Shown here piece by piece: positions 1 to 7,980 of a stretch of 16,693 nucleotides of DNA. This stretch comes from Alphaproteobacteria bacterium (GTDB lineage: Bacteria > Pseudomonadota > Alphaproteobacteria > Rhizobiales > Beijerinckiaceae): NCBI GenBank assembly GCA_009921785.1, contig RFXE01000015.1, positions 1 to 16,693 of the forward strand, read 5' to 3'. The position numbers and the translations under genes were made by a program. Each line of letters opens with the position of its first letter. Positions within the stretch are counted from its first letter, which is position 1. Below the pieces are notes generated by a model, which made no database searches, was not told the origin of the DNA, and was given only the letters and a program-made list of their open reading frames with translations.

Positions 1-805
1 ATCCTCCCATAACTAAACCGCCGACCTCTTCTTTATAATAGGTTCTTTTGTCCGGATCACGAAGGGTTGGCAGATCGCTATGAACGCCCGCAATTTGTTC
101 AGTGATGATATATTGATGCTTTACAGGTTGAAGCGGCACGGAGACGCCAACCATTTCAGCGAGCTGCCGCGTCCATTGGCCGGCGCATAACACAATTTTA
201 TCGCAAGTAATGTCGCCGAGATTTGTCGATATGGTTTTAATTCGATTTTTGTCGAGCGTAAAATTGTTGACGAGAACATTCTCGACAATCTGTGCGCCAT
301 GCATCCGCGCACCTTTTGCAAGAGATTGCGCAATGTCGGAGGGGTTTGCTTGCCCATCAGTCGGAAGCCAGCTCGCACCAATCAAATCATCCGTATTCAA
401 CAAGGGCCACATTTTTTTGACTTCGGCGGGTGAGATCAAGCTCATATCAAGGCCAAAGCTTTGGGCGGTTGTTGCGAGTCTTTTATATTCAATCCAGCGG
501 TCTGGATGTGTTGCGAGCCGCAAGCAGCCCGTCATTTTCCAACCGGTGTTTAACCCCGTTTCTTGATCAAGCTTTTTATAGAGTTCGACCGAATATTTCA
601 GCAATTGAGTAATGGAGGCCGATGACCGTAATTGGCCAACAAGTCCCGCCGCGTGCCATGTTGATCCGCTGGTTAAGCGATCACGTTCAAGCAGCACCAC
701 ATTGGCTTTATGATTGCGTGCGAGATGATAGGCTGTTGAGCAGCCAATAATTCCCCCCCCAATAACGACAATATCAGCGTGCTTAGGAACAGAGGGGCCA
801 GTCAT
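1..805 (-). CDS. FAD-dependent dehydrogenase, sarcosine/dimethylglycine dehydrogenase type (N-terminal part, runs off the window)
   Basis: Seen: an open frame starts at ATG 805-803 and continues without a stop to base 1, giving 268 residues. Residues 11-21 (DIVVIGGGIIG) form the Rossmann GxGxxG dinucleotide-binding loop of the DAO superfamily, with the ribose-binding acidic residue E40 at the end of the second strand (VVLLE). SGSTWHAAG at 46-54 matches the segment that carries the covalently flavinylated His in sarcosine and dimethylglycine dehydrogenases (here H51). TGWKMTGCLRLA near 88-99 is also typical. Known: such enzymes oxidatively demethylate N-methylated glycines and usually have a C-terminal GcvT-like folate-binding region for a total of about 800-850 residues; that half lies outside the window. 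The start codon overlaps the stop of the upstream kinase gene by ATGA, so the two are translationally coupled. Codons 16-18 contain a run of eight G (reading strand), which is in frame here. The exact substrate cannot be told; other N-methyl amines are possible. Confidence 0.88.
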   Translation of the reverse strand, partial: MTGPSVPKHADIVVIGGGIIGCSTAYHLARNHKANVVLLERDRLTSGSTWHAAGLVGQLRSSASITQLLKYSVELYKKLDQETGLNTGWKMTGCLRLATHPDRWIEYKRLATTAQSFGLDMSLISPAEVKKMWPLLNTDDLIGASWLPTDGQANPSDIAQSLAKGARMHGAQIVENVLVNNFTLDKNRIKTISTNLGDITCDKIVLCAGQWTRQLAEMVGVSVPLQPVKHQYIITEQIAGVHSDLPTLRDPDKRTYYKEEVGGLVMGG

Positions 806-1660
806 AATGTATATCCATATCTGATTTCGAATTGGGCAATGGCAGCATTGGAACGCTTTTTATACTCCGCCTCATGCGCAGCATAATCAATATCGGGGAG
901 CGCAAGATAGTGCGCAGAAATTTTAGCCCATAACATTTCCCGCAAGGAGCTCGCAATTTTCATTGCATCGAAGGACTTGACTAGAGGCTCTGAATTCTTG
1001 CCTTGAAAATAGTGTTCAAGCATATGGCTATCATCATCGGCATCAAAATTTCCATTCGCCGAGATATTGGCCAGGTCAAACATCGCAGTGCCAAACCCAC
1101 CATATTCCCAATCAATGAGCCATAGTCTTTTGCCATCATCAATTATATTGGCTGGAAGAAGATCATGATGACCAACGATGATCGGTAAGGGCTCTTGGAG
1201 CTTTTCAAGCGTTGAAATTAGTTTTTCAATCTCACTCAGATCTTGGCTTTGGTCTTTTAAGAGTCCCACATAATCGCGGAGGACATGAAAGACCCAAAAA
1301 ATATTCACTGATCCTCGTAGATGTAACGCCATTGTGTCATGGACATTTCGGATGACATCGATAATTCGCCTAAGATTTGGCTTCATATCTGCTTCTGTCA
1401 TTGTTTGACCGTGTATGAAATCAATGACGAGGAGATCATCTTCGAAATACGTAACCTTGGGAGAAATTTGCGCTTGAGCCGCTGCATAGGATACAGCACG
1501 TTCCTGTTTACGGTTGACATGGTGATCCAATGCGGACGACATGATCGCCCCCAAAATCACTGACTTTGAATGAACGCGTGCTTAGCCCGCCGGAGAGGGG
1601 CTCTATCTTTGGCTTCCCCCGCCAGCACTCCAATTTGGCGATACGGTCCTCGAAACTCAC
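802..1660 (-). pseudogene. Choline-kinase/aminoglycoside-phosphotransferase family protein, broken by a frameshift
   Basis: Seen: the main frame (from about 1530 down to the TGA at 804-802) carries HHDLLPANII, the catalytic loop with Asp and Asn, and LIDWEYGGFGTAMFDLA, the metal-binding Asp motif and choline-kinase signature. That frame alone begins abruptly at VNRKQERAV and lacks the N-terminal nucleotide-binding lobe. The lobe is present in another frame upstream: from GTG 1660-1658 one reads a start like SFEDRIAKLECWRG, then IEPLSGGLSTRSFKV and GDHVVRIG, the expected glycine-rich loop and ATP-binding Lys/Val strand region; this frame stops at TAA 1510-1508. The frames must be joined at about 1520-1530, requiring one extra or two missing bases. 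Known: family members phosphorylate choline, ethanolamine or similar small alcohols/amines with ATP. The gene precedes and overlaps the FAD dehydrogenase (ATGA), which suggests a shared choline-derived or methylamine substrate (inference). A single sequencing or assembly error would explain everything equally well as a true mutation. Confidence 0.85.
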
Positions 1661-1666
1661 CAGTGA

Positions 1667-1671
1667 TCCTT
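1667..1671 (-). promoter_or_regulatory. Ribosome binding site of the kinase gene (decides the GTG start)
   Basis: AAGGA lies six bases before the GTG at 1660-1658, immediately after an in-frame TAA. It supports 1660 as the original start of the kinase gene. The GTG at 1560, where the longest single open frame begins, has no such site and falls inside the conserved N-terminal lobe. Confidence 0.6.
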
Positions 1672-1673
1672 AA

Positions 1674-1820
1674 AATGGCTCAATTGCGTTTGACCGAGAT
1701 TGGCACAAGACGCTCGTCGGCTTCAATGGGCGGGACACATCGCCGGTTGGGGATAAGAAGCCTTTTGCGGTCCTTTGGCTCGTAGAAAGGGCCGGTATGC
1801 CGTTGAGGTATGAGGTATAG
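1674..1820 (+). pseudogene. Possible remnant of an unidentified gene in the gap between kinase and hlyD-like genes
   Basis: Between 1661 and 1885 there is no convincing complete gene. One plus-strand frame, closed by TAA 1671-1673 and TAG 1818-1820, reads 48 residues with protein-like composition (for example FDRDWHKTLVGFNGRD and PFAVLWLVERAGMPLRYEV) but has no start codon. A second frame, one base on, continues from about 1810 to a TGA near 1870 with similar character (GLLLIYTSAGPARPSR). This could be a decayed C-terminal coding fragment with a frameshift, left by a deletion. I do not recognise the family, and chance open frames of this size are common, so this is a weak call. Confidence 0.18.
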
Positions 1821-1885
1821 GGGTCTGCTGCTGATTTACACGTCCGCCGGTCCAGCCCGCCCTTCAAGGTGATAGGCAGAACCGA

Positions 1886-3349
1886 CTATCGCTCTTTTAT
1901 GGCCTGCGATGAGACTTCTCTTAAGGGGGAGAGGAAATAATCGAGTAAACGACGCTCTCCGGTTTTGATTTCGGCGGTTACGGCCATGCCGGGTGAGAGT
2001 GTGATCTCTTTGTCGCCACTTGTAATTGATGAACGCTCAAGTTTTAACACAATTGGATAGTAAAGATTTTGCACACGTTGTGCGGTCAAAGGTCCTTTGG
2101 GATCTGTTGACTGACCGGGATTACTCTCGGATGCAATTGCCTCGGGTAGTGGAATGGCATCTTGCCCGACGCGCAGGACCGTCGCTTCGATTGTTCCATA
2201 GCGCGTGAAGGGAAACGCTTCGATCTTAATGGAGGCATGCTGTCCTTCATGCACGAAACCAATATCCTTATTGGGTAGATAGGCTTCTGCTTCCAAAGTT
2301 AATCCGTCGGGCACGATGCGCATAACTTCTTGTCCCGCGATAAGCACTTGTCCCGAATTAACGGCAGAGGACGCTTGGACGACACCCGATACAGGCGCGC
2401 GCAATGTGAGATTATCAATTCTGACCTGAATTTTTTCTCGTCTTGGATGAGCCTCATCAGCCAATCGTTTTGACTCAGAGGCTTTCGAAATATTCTCAGC
2501 GATAAAATTTTGAAGCGTTCGGTTGATCTCTGCAGTTAGGGCATCAATGCCACGCTCAGCTTCAATCAATTGTCCGCGTTCTGTCGCGAGAAAAGTTTTT
2601 TGATATGCGAGTGTTTCCTGTGCATCGATTAAACTCGCTTTTGTACCTGATGCTGAGTTTTGCAAAGCTTGGCGCATATCAACACGTTCGCTCAAAATGA
2701 CAATCAATGCCTCTTGTGCGCTAATCGTATTGGTTAAGCGCTCTCGTTCCGCCTTCTTCTGATCTCGCTGTGCGTCTAACGATAATATCTGTGCGTGTAA
2801 CTGTATAAGATCGGCTTTGGCAACTTGTTCCTCGCGGGTTTGAACCTCAAGGGGAATGAAAGCAGGCCATATCAACATGGCACGATCGCCACTACTTTTT
2901 GCTGCTTCGACCACGGCAAGGCGTCTTATATTTTCTGCGCTGGCGGCCCAATAGGTGGCATCAGCTGCACGCGCCTCGGCACGCGCGTCTTCGCGTTGAA
3001 GCTCAATGAGTATATCGCCCTCAGCAACTTTCTGGCCATTAACGGCGTGAATTTTTTCGATCTTGCCACTTTCAACAGGTTGTACGGTTTTAACGCGGCC
3101 GGAGGGCTGAATCTTGCCTTGTGCGATGGCAACAATATCGGTGTAACCGAACCAACTCCATGCCAGCGTTACGACGACCAAAACGCAAATGGAGACCAAC
3201 AATGAAAGCGCAATAGGGGAGGGTGGGCGTTCAAGAATTTCCAACGCTGACGGTAGGAATTCCTGATCGCTTCGTGACATAAAAGAAAAATAGGGGGGCC
3301 TCTTCAGCGAAGAATTTGCTGAGGGCGTTTGAACAGCCTGTTCTTTCAT
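1886..3349 (-). CDS. Type I secretion periplasmic adaptor (membrane fusion protein), HlyD family
   Basis: 487 residues, a normal length for the family. A short cytoplasmic N-terminus (about 1-45) precedes one membrane helix near residues 46-66 (ALSLLVSICVLVVVTLAW). Then come the first half of the lipoyl/barrel-sandwich domain (GKIQPSGRVKTVQPVESGKIEKI, with NGQKVAEGDILIEL near 104-117), a long Ala/Glu/Arg-rich coiled coil (about 120-310), and the second lipoyl half with LTLRAPVSGVVQ and the beta-barrel segment ending in GMAVTAEIKTGERRLLDYFLSPL, a hallmark of HlyD/PrtE adaptors. Known: the protein links the inner-membrane ABC exporter to a TolC-type outer-membrane channel. The ATG (3349-3347) overlaps the stop of the exporter gene as ATGA, so the two form one operon. 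No TolC gene is in the window, and the secreted substrate is unknown. Confidence 0.95.
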   Translation of the reverse strand: MKEQAVQTPSANSSLKRPPYFSFMSRSDQEFLPSALEILERPPSPIALSLLVSICVLVVVTLAWSWFGYTDIVAIAQGKIQPSGRVKTVQPVESGKIEKIHAVNGQKVAEGDILIELQREDARAEARAADATYWAASAENIRRLAVVEAAKSSGDRAMLIWPAFIPLEVQTREEQVAKADLIQLHAQILSLDAQRDQKKAERERLTNTISAQEALIVILSERVDMRQALQNSASGTKASLIDAQETLAYQKTFLATERGQLIEAERGIDALTAEINRTLQNFIAENISKASESKRLADEAHPRREKIQVRIDNLTLRAPVSGVVQASSAVNSGQVLIAGQEVMRIVPDGLTLEAEAYLPNKDIGFVHEGQHASIKIEAFPFTRYGTIEATVLRVGQDAIPLPEAIASESNPGQSTDPKGPLTAQRVQNLYYPIVLKLERSSITSGDKEITLSPGMAVTAEIKTGERRLLDYFLSPLREVSSQAIKER

Positions 3350-5508
3350 GCGGCTATTCCTGAAGATTGTATTGCCCAGAGTTTTTTATAAAGCCCTTTA
3401 TCACGAGCTATTAGCTCGTCATGGGTACCACTCTCTACAATGCGACCGTCAATCATTCCCATGATGCGGTTGGCGTTCCGCACTGTTGAAAGACGATGCG
3501 CAATGATGATGACGGTCCGGCCTTGCACAATCTTTGCCATATTCCGCTGGATGATGACTTCGCTCTCATAATCAAGCGCGCTGGTTGCTTCATCAAAAAT
3601 AAGAATACGCGGATTTGTGGCGAGCGCCCGCGCGATCGCTAGTCTCTGGCGCTGACCACCGGAGAGATTGGTGCCCCGTTCTTCGATCGGTGTGTCATAG
3701 CCCATAGGCAATTTGGCGATGAATTCATGAGCCCCTGCAAGTTCAGCAACGGCAATCACTTTTGCCCGCGGCATAGCGGGGTTAGCGAGCGCAATATTTT
3801 CATGAATGGTTTTGGCAAAGAGCAGATTTTCTTGCAGTACAACACCGATATGACGTCTTAGCCATGCGGGATCAACCTGTGTAAGGTCTAATCCGTCAAT
3901 ACGGATTTGGCCTTCTTGGGGTAAGTAAAAACGCTGCACAAGTTTTGTAAGCGTTGATTTGCCGGACCCAGAGGGACCAACAATGCCAATTGTTTCTCCC
4001 GGTTCAATCGACATGTTAATATTTTTTAAGATGTCTTGCCCGCCTTGCGTATAGCGGAAACTGACATTTTTAAACTCAATCGCGCCTTTAGGTGGGGGCA
4101 GGGCTGCCATCGCCGCATTTCCGGGCTCAGGCGCAGCATTTAGAATGTCACCAAGGCGATCAACGGAGATCGCGACTTGTTGAAAATCTTGCCAGAGCTG
4201 TGAGAGGCGTAAAATTGGTTGTGAAACTTGGCCAGCAATCATATTGAAAGCGACAAGCGAGCCGACAGTCATTTCGCCATCCATCACAGCAACCGCACCG
4301 AAGAACAATAGTAGAGCTGTTGATAATTTGCTCACCAATTGAATGGCGTCTTGCCCACCAAACGCCATCAAAGCGGCTTCAAAACCTGTTCGGATATAAG
4401 CAGCAAGACGCTCTTCCCATTCGGCGCGCATCACGGGTTCGACAGCGCTCGCTTTTATGGTTTGGGCGCCAATGATCGTTTCAACAAGAAATTGCTGGCT
4501 ATAGGCCCCGCGATTGAATTTTTCTTTGACGCGCTCGCGCAAGGCGGGCGCAATTATTGCGGCAATGAGAATGTAAAGCGGCACTGTGGCCATAACGATC
4601 AAAGCGAGTTTGACGGAATAGAAAAACAGCACGGCCACCATGACGATAGTAAAGACAAGATCAAGCGCGGCAAAGAGTCCTTGCCCTGTTATAAAATTGC
4701 GAATTGTCTCAAGCTCGCGCACGCGAGCAACCGTTTGCCCTGCAGGCCGGGTTTCGAAATATGAAACCGGTAAACGTAATAAATGTGCGAATAGGCGTTG
4801 GCCTAGTTCAACATCAATCCGATTTGTCGTGTGCGTCAGAGCATAGCTGCGCAAGAACTGTAAGAGCACATCGAAACAGGAGATTCCGATGAGACCGATA
4901 ACAATGACATCCAGCGTCGAAGCACTGCGATGCAACAATACTTTGTCGATCACGACCTGAAAAAAGAGCGGCGTGACGAGGGCAAAAATCTGCAAGGCGA
5001 AGGAAGCCAAAAGCACATGCGATAACGCACGGCGATAACGCCAGATTGAGGGGAGGAACCAGGCAAAGCCAAAATGGGCAGGGTGAATACCGGGCCCCCC
5101 AATCCTTCGCTGCACGAGTATTATGACGGGCGATAAAGCTGCAGCGACCTCTTCAAGCGGCCGCTCCTGATCCGCTCGCGTGATGGGGTCAACGGTACGA
5201 TAAAGCCCATTGGGCAAGAGGCCACCCAATACAACAAAGTGGCCATCCTTTGTTTGAGCCAATGAGGGAATGGGTAGCGCGCTTAGTCTTTTTACTGACG
5301 CATCGCGAATGATCCGCGCCTTAAGCCCCAGCACATTCGCGGCCCGAACAACATCTTCAGCGGTCGCATCACGTTCGCCCAAGGCTAATTCGCGCGCCAG
5401 AAAGCGCGGATCGGCGGGGATACGGAAATAAGCAGCAATACCCGTTAAGCCATGAAGGCCAGAGAGAGTGATATTTTGTTCGGTGTTGGCTTGACTGTGG
5501 TCATTCAT
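3346..5508 (-). CDS. Type I secretion ABC exporter (permease-ATPase fusion with peptidase-like N-terminal domain), HlyB/LapB type
   Basis: 720 residues, full length for the family. Residues about 10-135 form a C39-peptidase-like domain; the catalytic Cys position is not occupied (LSGLHGLTGIAAYF at 15-28 contains no Cys), while the later GHFVVL segment keeps its His. So this is a degenerate C39-like domain, which in HlyB-type exporters recognises substrate rather than cleaving a leader. Six membrane helices span about 160-430. The ATPase domain follows: Walker A GPSGSGKST (511-519), Q-loop Q559, signature LSGGQ (615-619), Walker B ILIFDE (635-640) and H-loop His 671. All catalytic motifs are intact, so the pump should be active. 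It exports an RTX-like or other C-terminally signalled protein across both membranes together with the HlyD-like adaptor and TolC. It is the first gene of the minus-strand operon and is divergent from the LysR gene. Confidence 0.96.
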   Translation of the reverse strand: MNDHSQANTEQNITLSGLHGLTGIAAYFRIPADPRFLARELALGERDATAEDVVRAANVLGLKARIIRDASVKRLSALPIPSLAQTKDGHFVVLGGLLPNGLYRTVDPITRADQERPLEEVAAALSPVIILVQRRIGGPGIHPAHFGFAWFLPSIWRYRRALSHVLLASFALQIFALVTPLFFQVVIDKVLLHRSASTLDVIVIGLIGISCFDVLLQFLRSYALTHTTNRIDVELGQRLFAHLLRLPVSYFETRPAGQTVARVRELETIRNFITGQGLFAALDLVFTIVMVAVLFFYSVKLALIVMATVPLYILIAAIIAPALRERVKEKFNRGAYSQQFLVETIIGAQTIKASAVEPVMRAEWEERLAAYIRTGFEAALMAFGGQDAIQLVSKLSTALLLFFGAVAVMDGEMTVGSLVAFNMIAGQVSQPILRLSQLWQDFQQVAISVDRLGDILNAAPEPGNAAMAALPPPKGAIEFKNVSFRYTQGGQDILKNINMSIEPGETIGIVGPSGSGKSTLTKLVQRFYLPQEGQIRIDGLDLTQVDPAWLRRHIGVVLQENLLFAKTIHENIALANPAMPRAKVIAVAELAGAHEFIAKLPMGYDTPIEERGTNLSGGQRQRLAIARALATNPRILIFDEATSALDYESEVIIQRNMAKIVQGRTVIIIAHRLSTVRNANRIMGMIDGRIVESGTHDELIARDKGLYKKLWAIQSSGIAA

Positions 5509-5772
5509 GTGCTCTGCGTTCCATGATGCACGAGCTTAACATTTTCGCGCGTTGGAGCTCCTGAGCAACCAAACTTAGGTTGAAATACGGTGCGTGAAAA
5601 ATATGGCTAGTAGGTTCTCCCTGAAATACGCGATGCGTTGCCGGATATGTTCAATACGTGTGATCGAGTTAATGGTACTAGGCGGCGGGATGGGACGACG
5701 GCCACTACTCACCGACCAAGAGATGAAATCGGGAACCATGCGTCACGCCATTTTTATCGCATTTAAATGAGG

Positions 5773-5795
5773 CCCGAAGGTCGGGACCTGTCCCG
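5773..5795. repeat. Cluster of three overlapping inverted repeats
   Basis: CCCGA/TCGGG (5773-5777 and 5781-5785), AGGTC/GACCT (5778-5782 and 5785-5789) and the near-perfect palindrome CGGGACCTGTCCCG (5782-5795) overlap. They could be a protein-binding site or alternative small hairpins in an RNA leader. No T run follows, so it is not a typical intrinsic terminator. Confidence 0.4.
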
Positions 5796-5927
5796 CTTAG
5801 CCAGACTGAGCTGGGGGCTTGGAACAATGCTGATTCGAAGGGCATAGGACTTTGTTCTTGGCCTATTCGGCGTCCCCAATTGACCAAGGACTTTCAAAGG
5901 AGCCCATCTTTTAACATCCCAAGAATG

Positions 5928-5936
5928 TGATATGAT
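5928..5936 (+). promoter_or_regulatory. Candidate extended -10 promoter of the lysR gene
   Basis: TGATATGAT (5928-5936) fits the extended -10 pattern TGnTATAAT with one mismatch and lies about 40 bases before the lysR ATG. The best upstream element, TTAACA at 5911-5916, is only 14 bases away, so the -35 contact would be weak, as is usual with an extended -10. Predicted by eye only. Confidence 0.35.
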
Positions 5937-5975
5937 TGGACAGACGGGGCCGCGCCGCGCCTGGGAATTCGACAA

Positions 5976-6959
5976 ATGAGCGTTGAACAGAAACCTAATC
6001 CGTTCGATCTTCAACTCGATAAGATTGAGATAGTTGAGGCTGTTGCGAAGCTTGGTTCAATTAGCGCAGCATCGAATGTTTTAGGGATTTCCGCTCTTTC
6101 TATAGCAAGAGGTATACGTTCTGTCGAAGAAAGCCTAGATGTTGTTTTGTTTAATCCTACCCCTACGGGTTTGGTGCCGACCAAATTTGTAATTCCCTTT
6201 TTGAAATATGGCAGTCAAATTCTGCATGAAGTCGAAGTTGCGAAAGTCGACATCTCACAAAAGACATCAAAAGATCTTCCAGAACATAAGCAGCAATCAT
6301 TGCGCATCGCGGCAGGGATGAGAAGTTGCCGTCTTTGGATCAATGAGGCCGCACGGCAAGTATCAATTCATTATCCCGACATCTCCATATCGATCGATCA
6401 TGATCTGCTTTATCTCTATCGACGCCTTCTTCAAAATGACATCGATGTTGGGATCACGATGCGTGTTTTATTGCCGCTTATGCCCGAAGGCGTGAAGATT
6501 CAAACATTGGGCGTCTGGCGTGCTTATTTTGTATGTCGAAGCGGTCACCCCCTAACACGGCTCAAAAATCCAAATGTTGCAGATCTCCAATCTTATCCGC
6601 TTGCCGGAGAATATAATTTTCCGGTTTTGATGAGAATTCTTGAATCAGGCAATTTTGATATTGACCATTTTAAGTCTCACCCCGACTGGCTGTTGTCCGC
6701 AACTCATGTCGATGGGCTGGATCAGATGAATGATCTGATCAAATCAAGCGATCATATAGCCATCATGCCTTATGAAGTGATTGCTGATGAAATTAGAAAT
6801 CGCGATCTTGCGATATTGGACATTACTGAATTTCGTGACTTGAGGCTAGAAGTCGTATTTGTCTATCGGAAAGATGATAAAAATGAGTCTTTGGCTGCGC
6901 TTGTAGCCACAGTTCGACATCTCGAGGACGCACGTCACAAGATGGACGACAGGTGTTGA
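5976..6959 (+). CDS. LysR-family transcriptional regulator
   Basis: 327 residues, slightly long for the family. The N-terminal winged helix-turn-helix covers about residues 14-70: LDKIEIVEAVAKLGSISAASNVLGIS followed by a recognition helix and SVEESLDVVLFNPTPTGLVPT, which fits the LysR pattern of an LE..LG..LF....G..LT segment. The recognition helix (ALSIARGIRSVEE) and the missing Arg after LF are somewhat atypical. A linker helix and a periplasmic-binding-protein-like effector domain follow (about 108-315). Known: LysR proteins usually control a divergently transcribed neighbour and bind a small co-inducer. Here the divergent neighbour is the type I secretion operon. The 3' end converges on the ATPase pseudogene with only 23 bases between, so control of the ABC importer operon is less likely. 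The effector is unknown. Confidence 0.9.
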   Translation: MSVEQKPNPFDLQLDKIEIVEAVAKLGSISAASNVLGISALSIARGIRSVEESLDVVLFNPTPTGLVPTKFVIPFLKYGSQILHEVEVAKVDISQKTSKDLPEHKQQSLRIAAGMRSCRLWINEAARQVSIHYPDISISIDHDLLYLYRRLLQNDIDVGITMRVLLPLMPEGVKIQTLGVWRAYFVCRSGHPLTRLKNPNVADLQSYPLAGEYNFPVLMRILESGNFDIDHFKSHPDWLLSATHVDGLDQMNDLIKSSDHIAIMPYEVIADEIRNRDLAILDITEFRDLRLEVVFVYRKDDKNESLAALVATVRHLEDARHKMDDRC

Positions 6960-6982
6960 GTCGATCTAGTTTGGCCGAGATC

Positions 6983-7980
6983 TTAATTTAGTCGCTTGCC
7001 TGTCACGCCATCAAATACGTGGATCTTGGCAATATCAATTTCGAAATTGACGTGCTGCTCTAAGTGGAGCGGTAGGGTTGCTGGAACTGTGACCCGCAAA
7101 AGAATATCATCGATTTTGAGCGTCACTACTTTTTCAACACCATGATTTTCAACGTCATGGACAATTGCCTTAATGCCTTGCGACGCAAGCGCGACATTCT
7201 CCGCCCGGATGCCAAAGGTAATGTCACCGGTCGATGACCCCAGTCGCGCACGTTCAGCGGCATCAATTTTGATTGAAAAGGCATTTTGGCCAATGGTGAT
7301 CTGATCGCCGGCCAATGTTCCCTTTAAGAGATTCATAGCGGGCGAGCCGACAAAGCCCGCGACAAAGACAGAATTGGGCTGATTATAAATGTCGTAAGGC
7401 GTACCAATCTGGATGATTTGCCCTTGATTAAGGACAGCGATCTTATCGCCCATGGACATCGCTTCAATCTGGTCGTGGGTTACAAAGAGAAATGTCGCCC
7501 CCAACCGTGATTTCAAATCTTTAAGTTCGGCTCGAAGTGCCTCTCTCAACTTGGCATCAAGATTAGAAAGCGGCTCATCCATCAAAAAGATTTTAGGCTG
7601 CCGTACAATGGCGCGACCAATCGAGACGCGGCTATTTCCTCGGCGCCCATGCGGCGGATACGTGACTTAAGTGGGAATTCGAGATTCTCACGCACTGTAT
7701 AACGCGGATAAAGTGAATATTGTTGAAGGACGAGAGCCACGTCGCGTTCAGCCGCCCCCAGCGCACCAACATCATGGCCATCAATGGAAACTGTTCCCTG
7801 ATCGGGCTTTTCAAGGCCCGCAATCAGACGGAGTGTGGTTGTTTTTCCTGCGCCAGTAGGTCCTAGGAGAACAAAAAACTGTCCATCCTCGATTTCAATA
7901 GACAGATCCTGAAGGGCGGTGTGGCCTTTGAAATTTTTTGAAATATGATCAAGTTTTACATGGGCCATGGCATCAACCAT
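6983..7980 (-). pseudogene. Second ABC importer ATPase (MalK/UgpC type), inactivated by an internal deletion and frameshift
   Basis: Seen as two open pieces. The 5' piece (7980-7582; ATG 7968 is an alternative start) has Walker A GPTGAGKT, the Q-loop region LVLQQYSLYP and runs to SRIRRMGAEEIAA, then reads nonsense and stops at TGA 7584-7582. The 3' piece (readable from about 7627 to TAA 6985-6983) begins SIGRAIVRQPKIFLMDEPLSNLDAKLR, with Walker B, D-loop, H-loop (FVTHDQIEAM) and a C-terminal TOBE domain (FGIRAENVAL, HVFDGVTGKRLN). In the adjacent intact paralogue about 30 residues lie between these two points, including the signature LSGGDMQR. So roughly 90 bases plus a frame change have been lost near 7627. 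Without the ABC signature neither piece can make a working ATPase. The gene is last in the importer operon, overlapping or abutting the intact ATPase gene upstream. A local assembly error cannot be excluded. Confidence 0.9.

Larger units (their letters stand above)
5509..5975. other. 467-bp divergent intergenic region between the exporter operon and the lysR gene
   Basis: No gene with a start, ribosome binding site and recognisable protein was found on either strand; the open frames here have unconvincing composition. It holds the promoters of both divergent units, a cluster of overlapping dyads at 5773-5795, a 9-base direct repeat (TGAAATACG at 5581-5589 and 5622-5630, 41 bp apart), the 8-bp palindrome GGAGCTCC at 5554-5561 and an extended -10 element before lysR. 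This is the natural binding region for the LysR-type regulator. Confidence 0.6.

Noticed and set aside
1505..1532. Programmed ribosomal frameshift in the kinase gene
   Set aside because: No slippery heptamer or downstream structure is apparent, and this family is not known to use recoding.
1570..1867. 71- and 65-residue open frames on either strand around the kinase 5' end
   Set aside because: They overlap the real N-terminal lobe of the kinase or its ribosome binding site and have no recognisable features.
5705..6014. Small minus-strand open frames in the intergenic region before lysR
   Set aside because: No ribosome binding site, unconvincing composition, one overlaps the lysR start, and no recognisable family.
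6960..6985. Terminator between the convergent lysR and ATPase pseudogene
   Set aside because: Only a 5-bp GATCT/AGATC stem with a long loop and no clear T run; too weak to call.
7582..7980. The two ATPase pieces as a deliberately split, translationally coupled protein (TGATG overlap)
   Set aside because: The signature motif and its helical region are missing from both pieces, so joining them would not give a working ATPase; a deletion is the simpler explanation.
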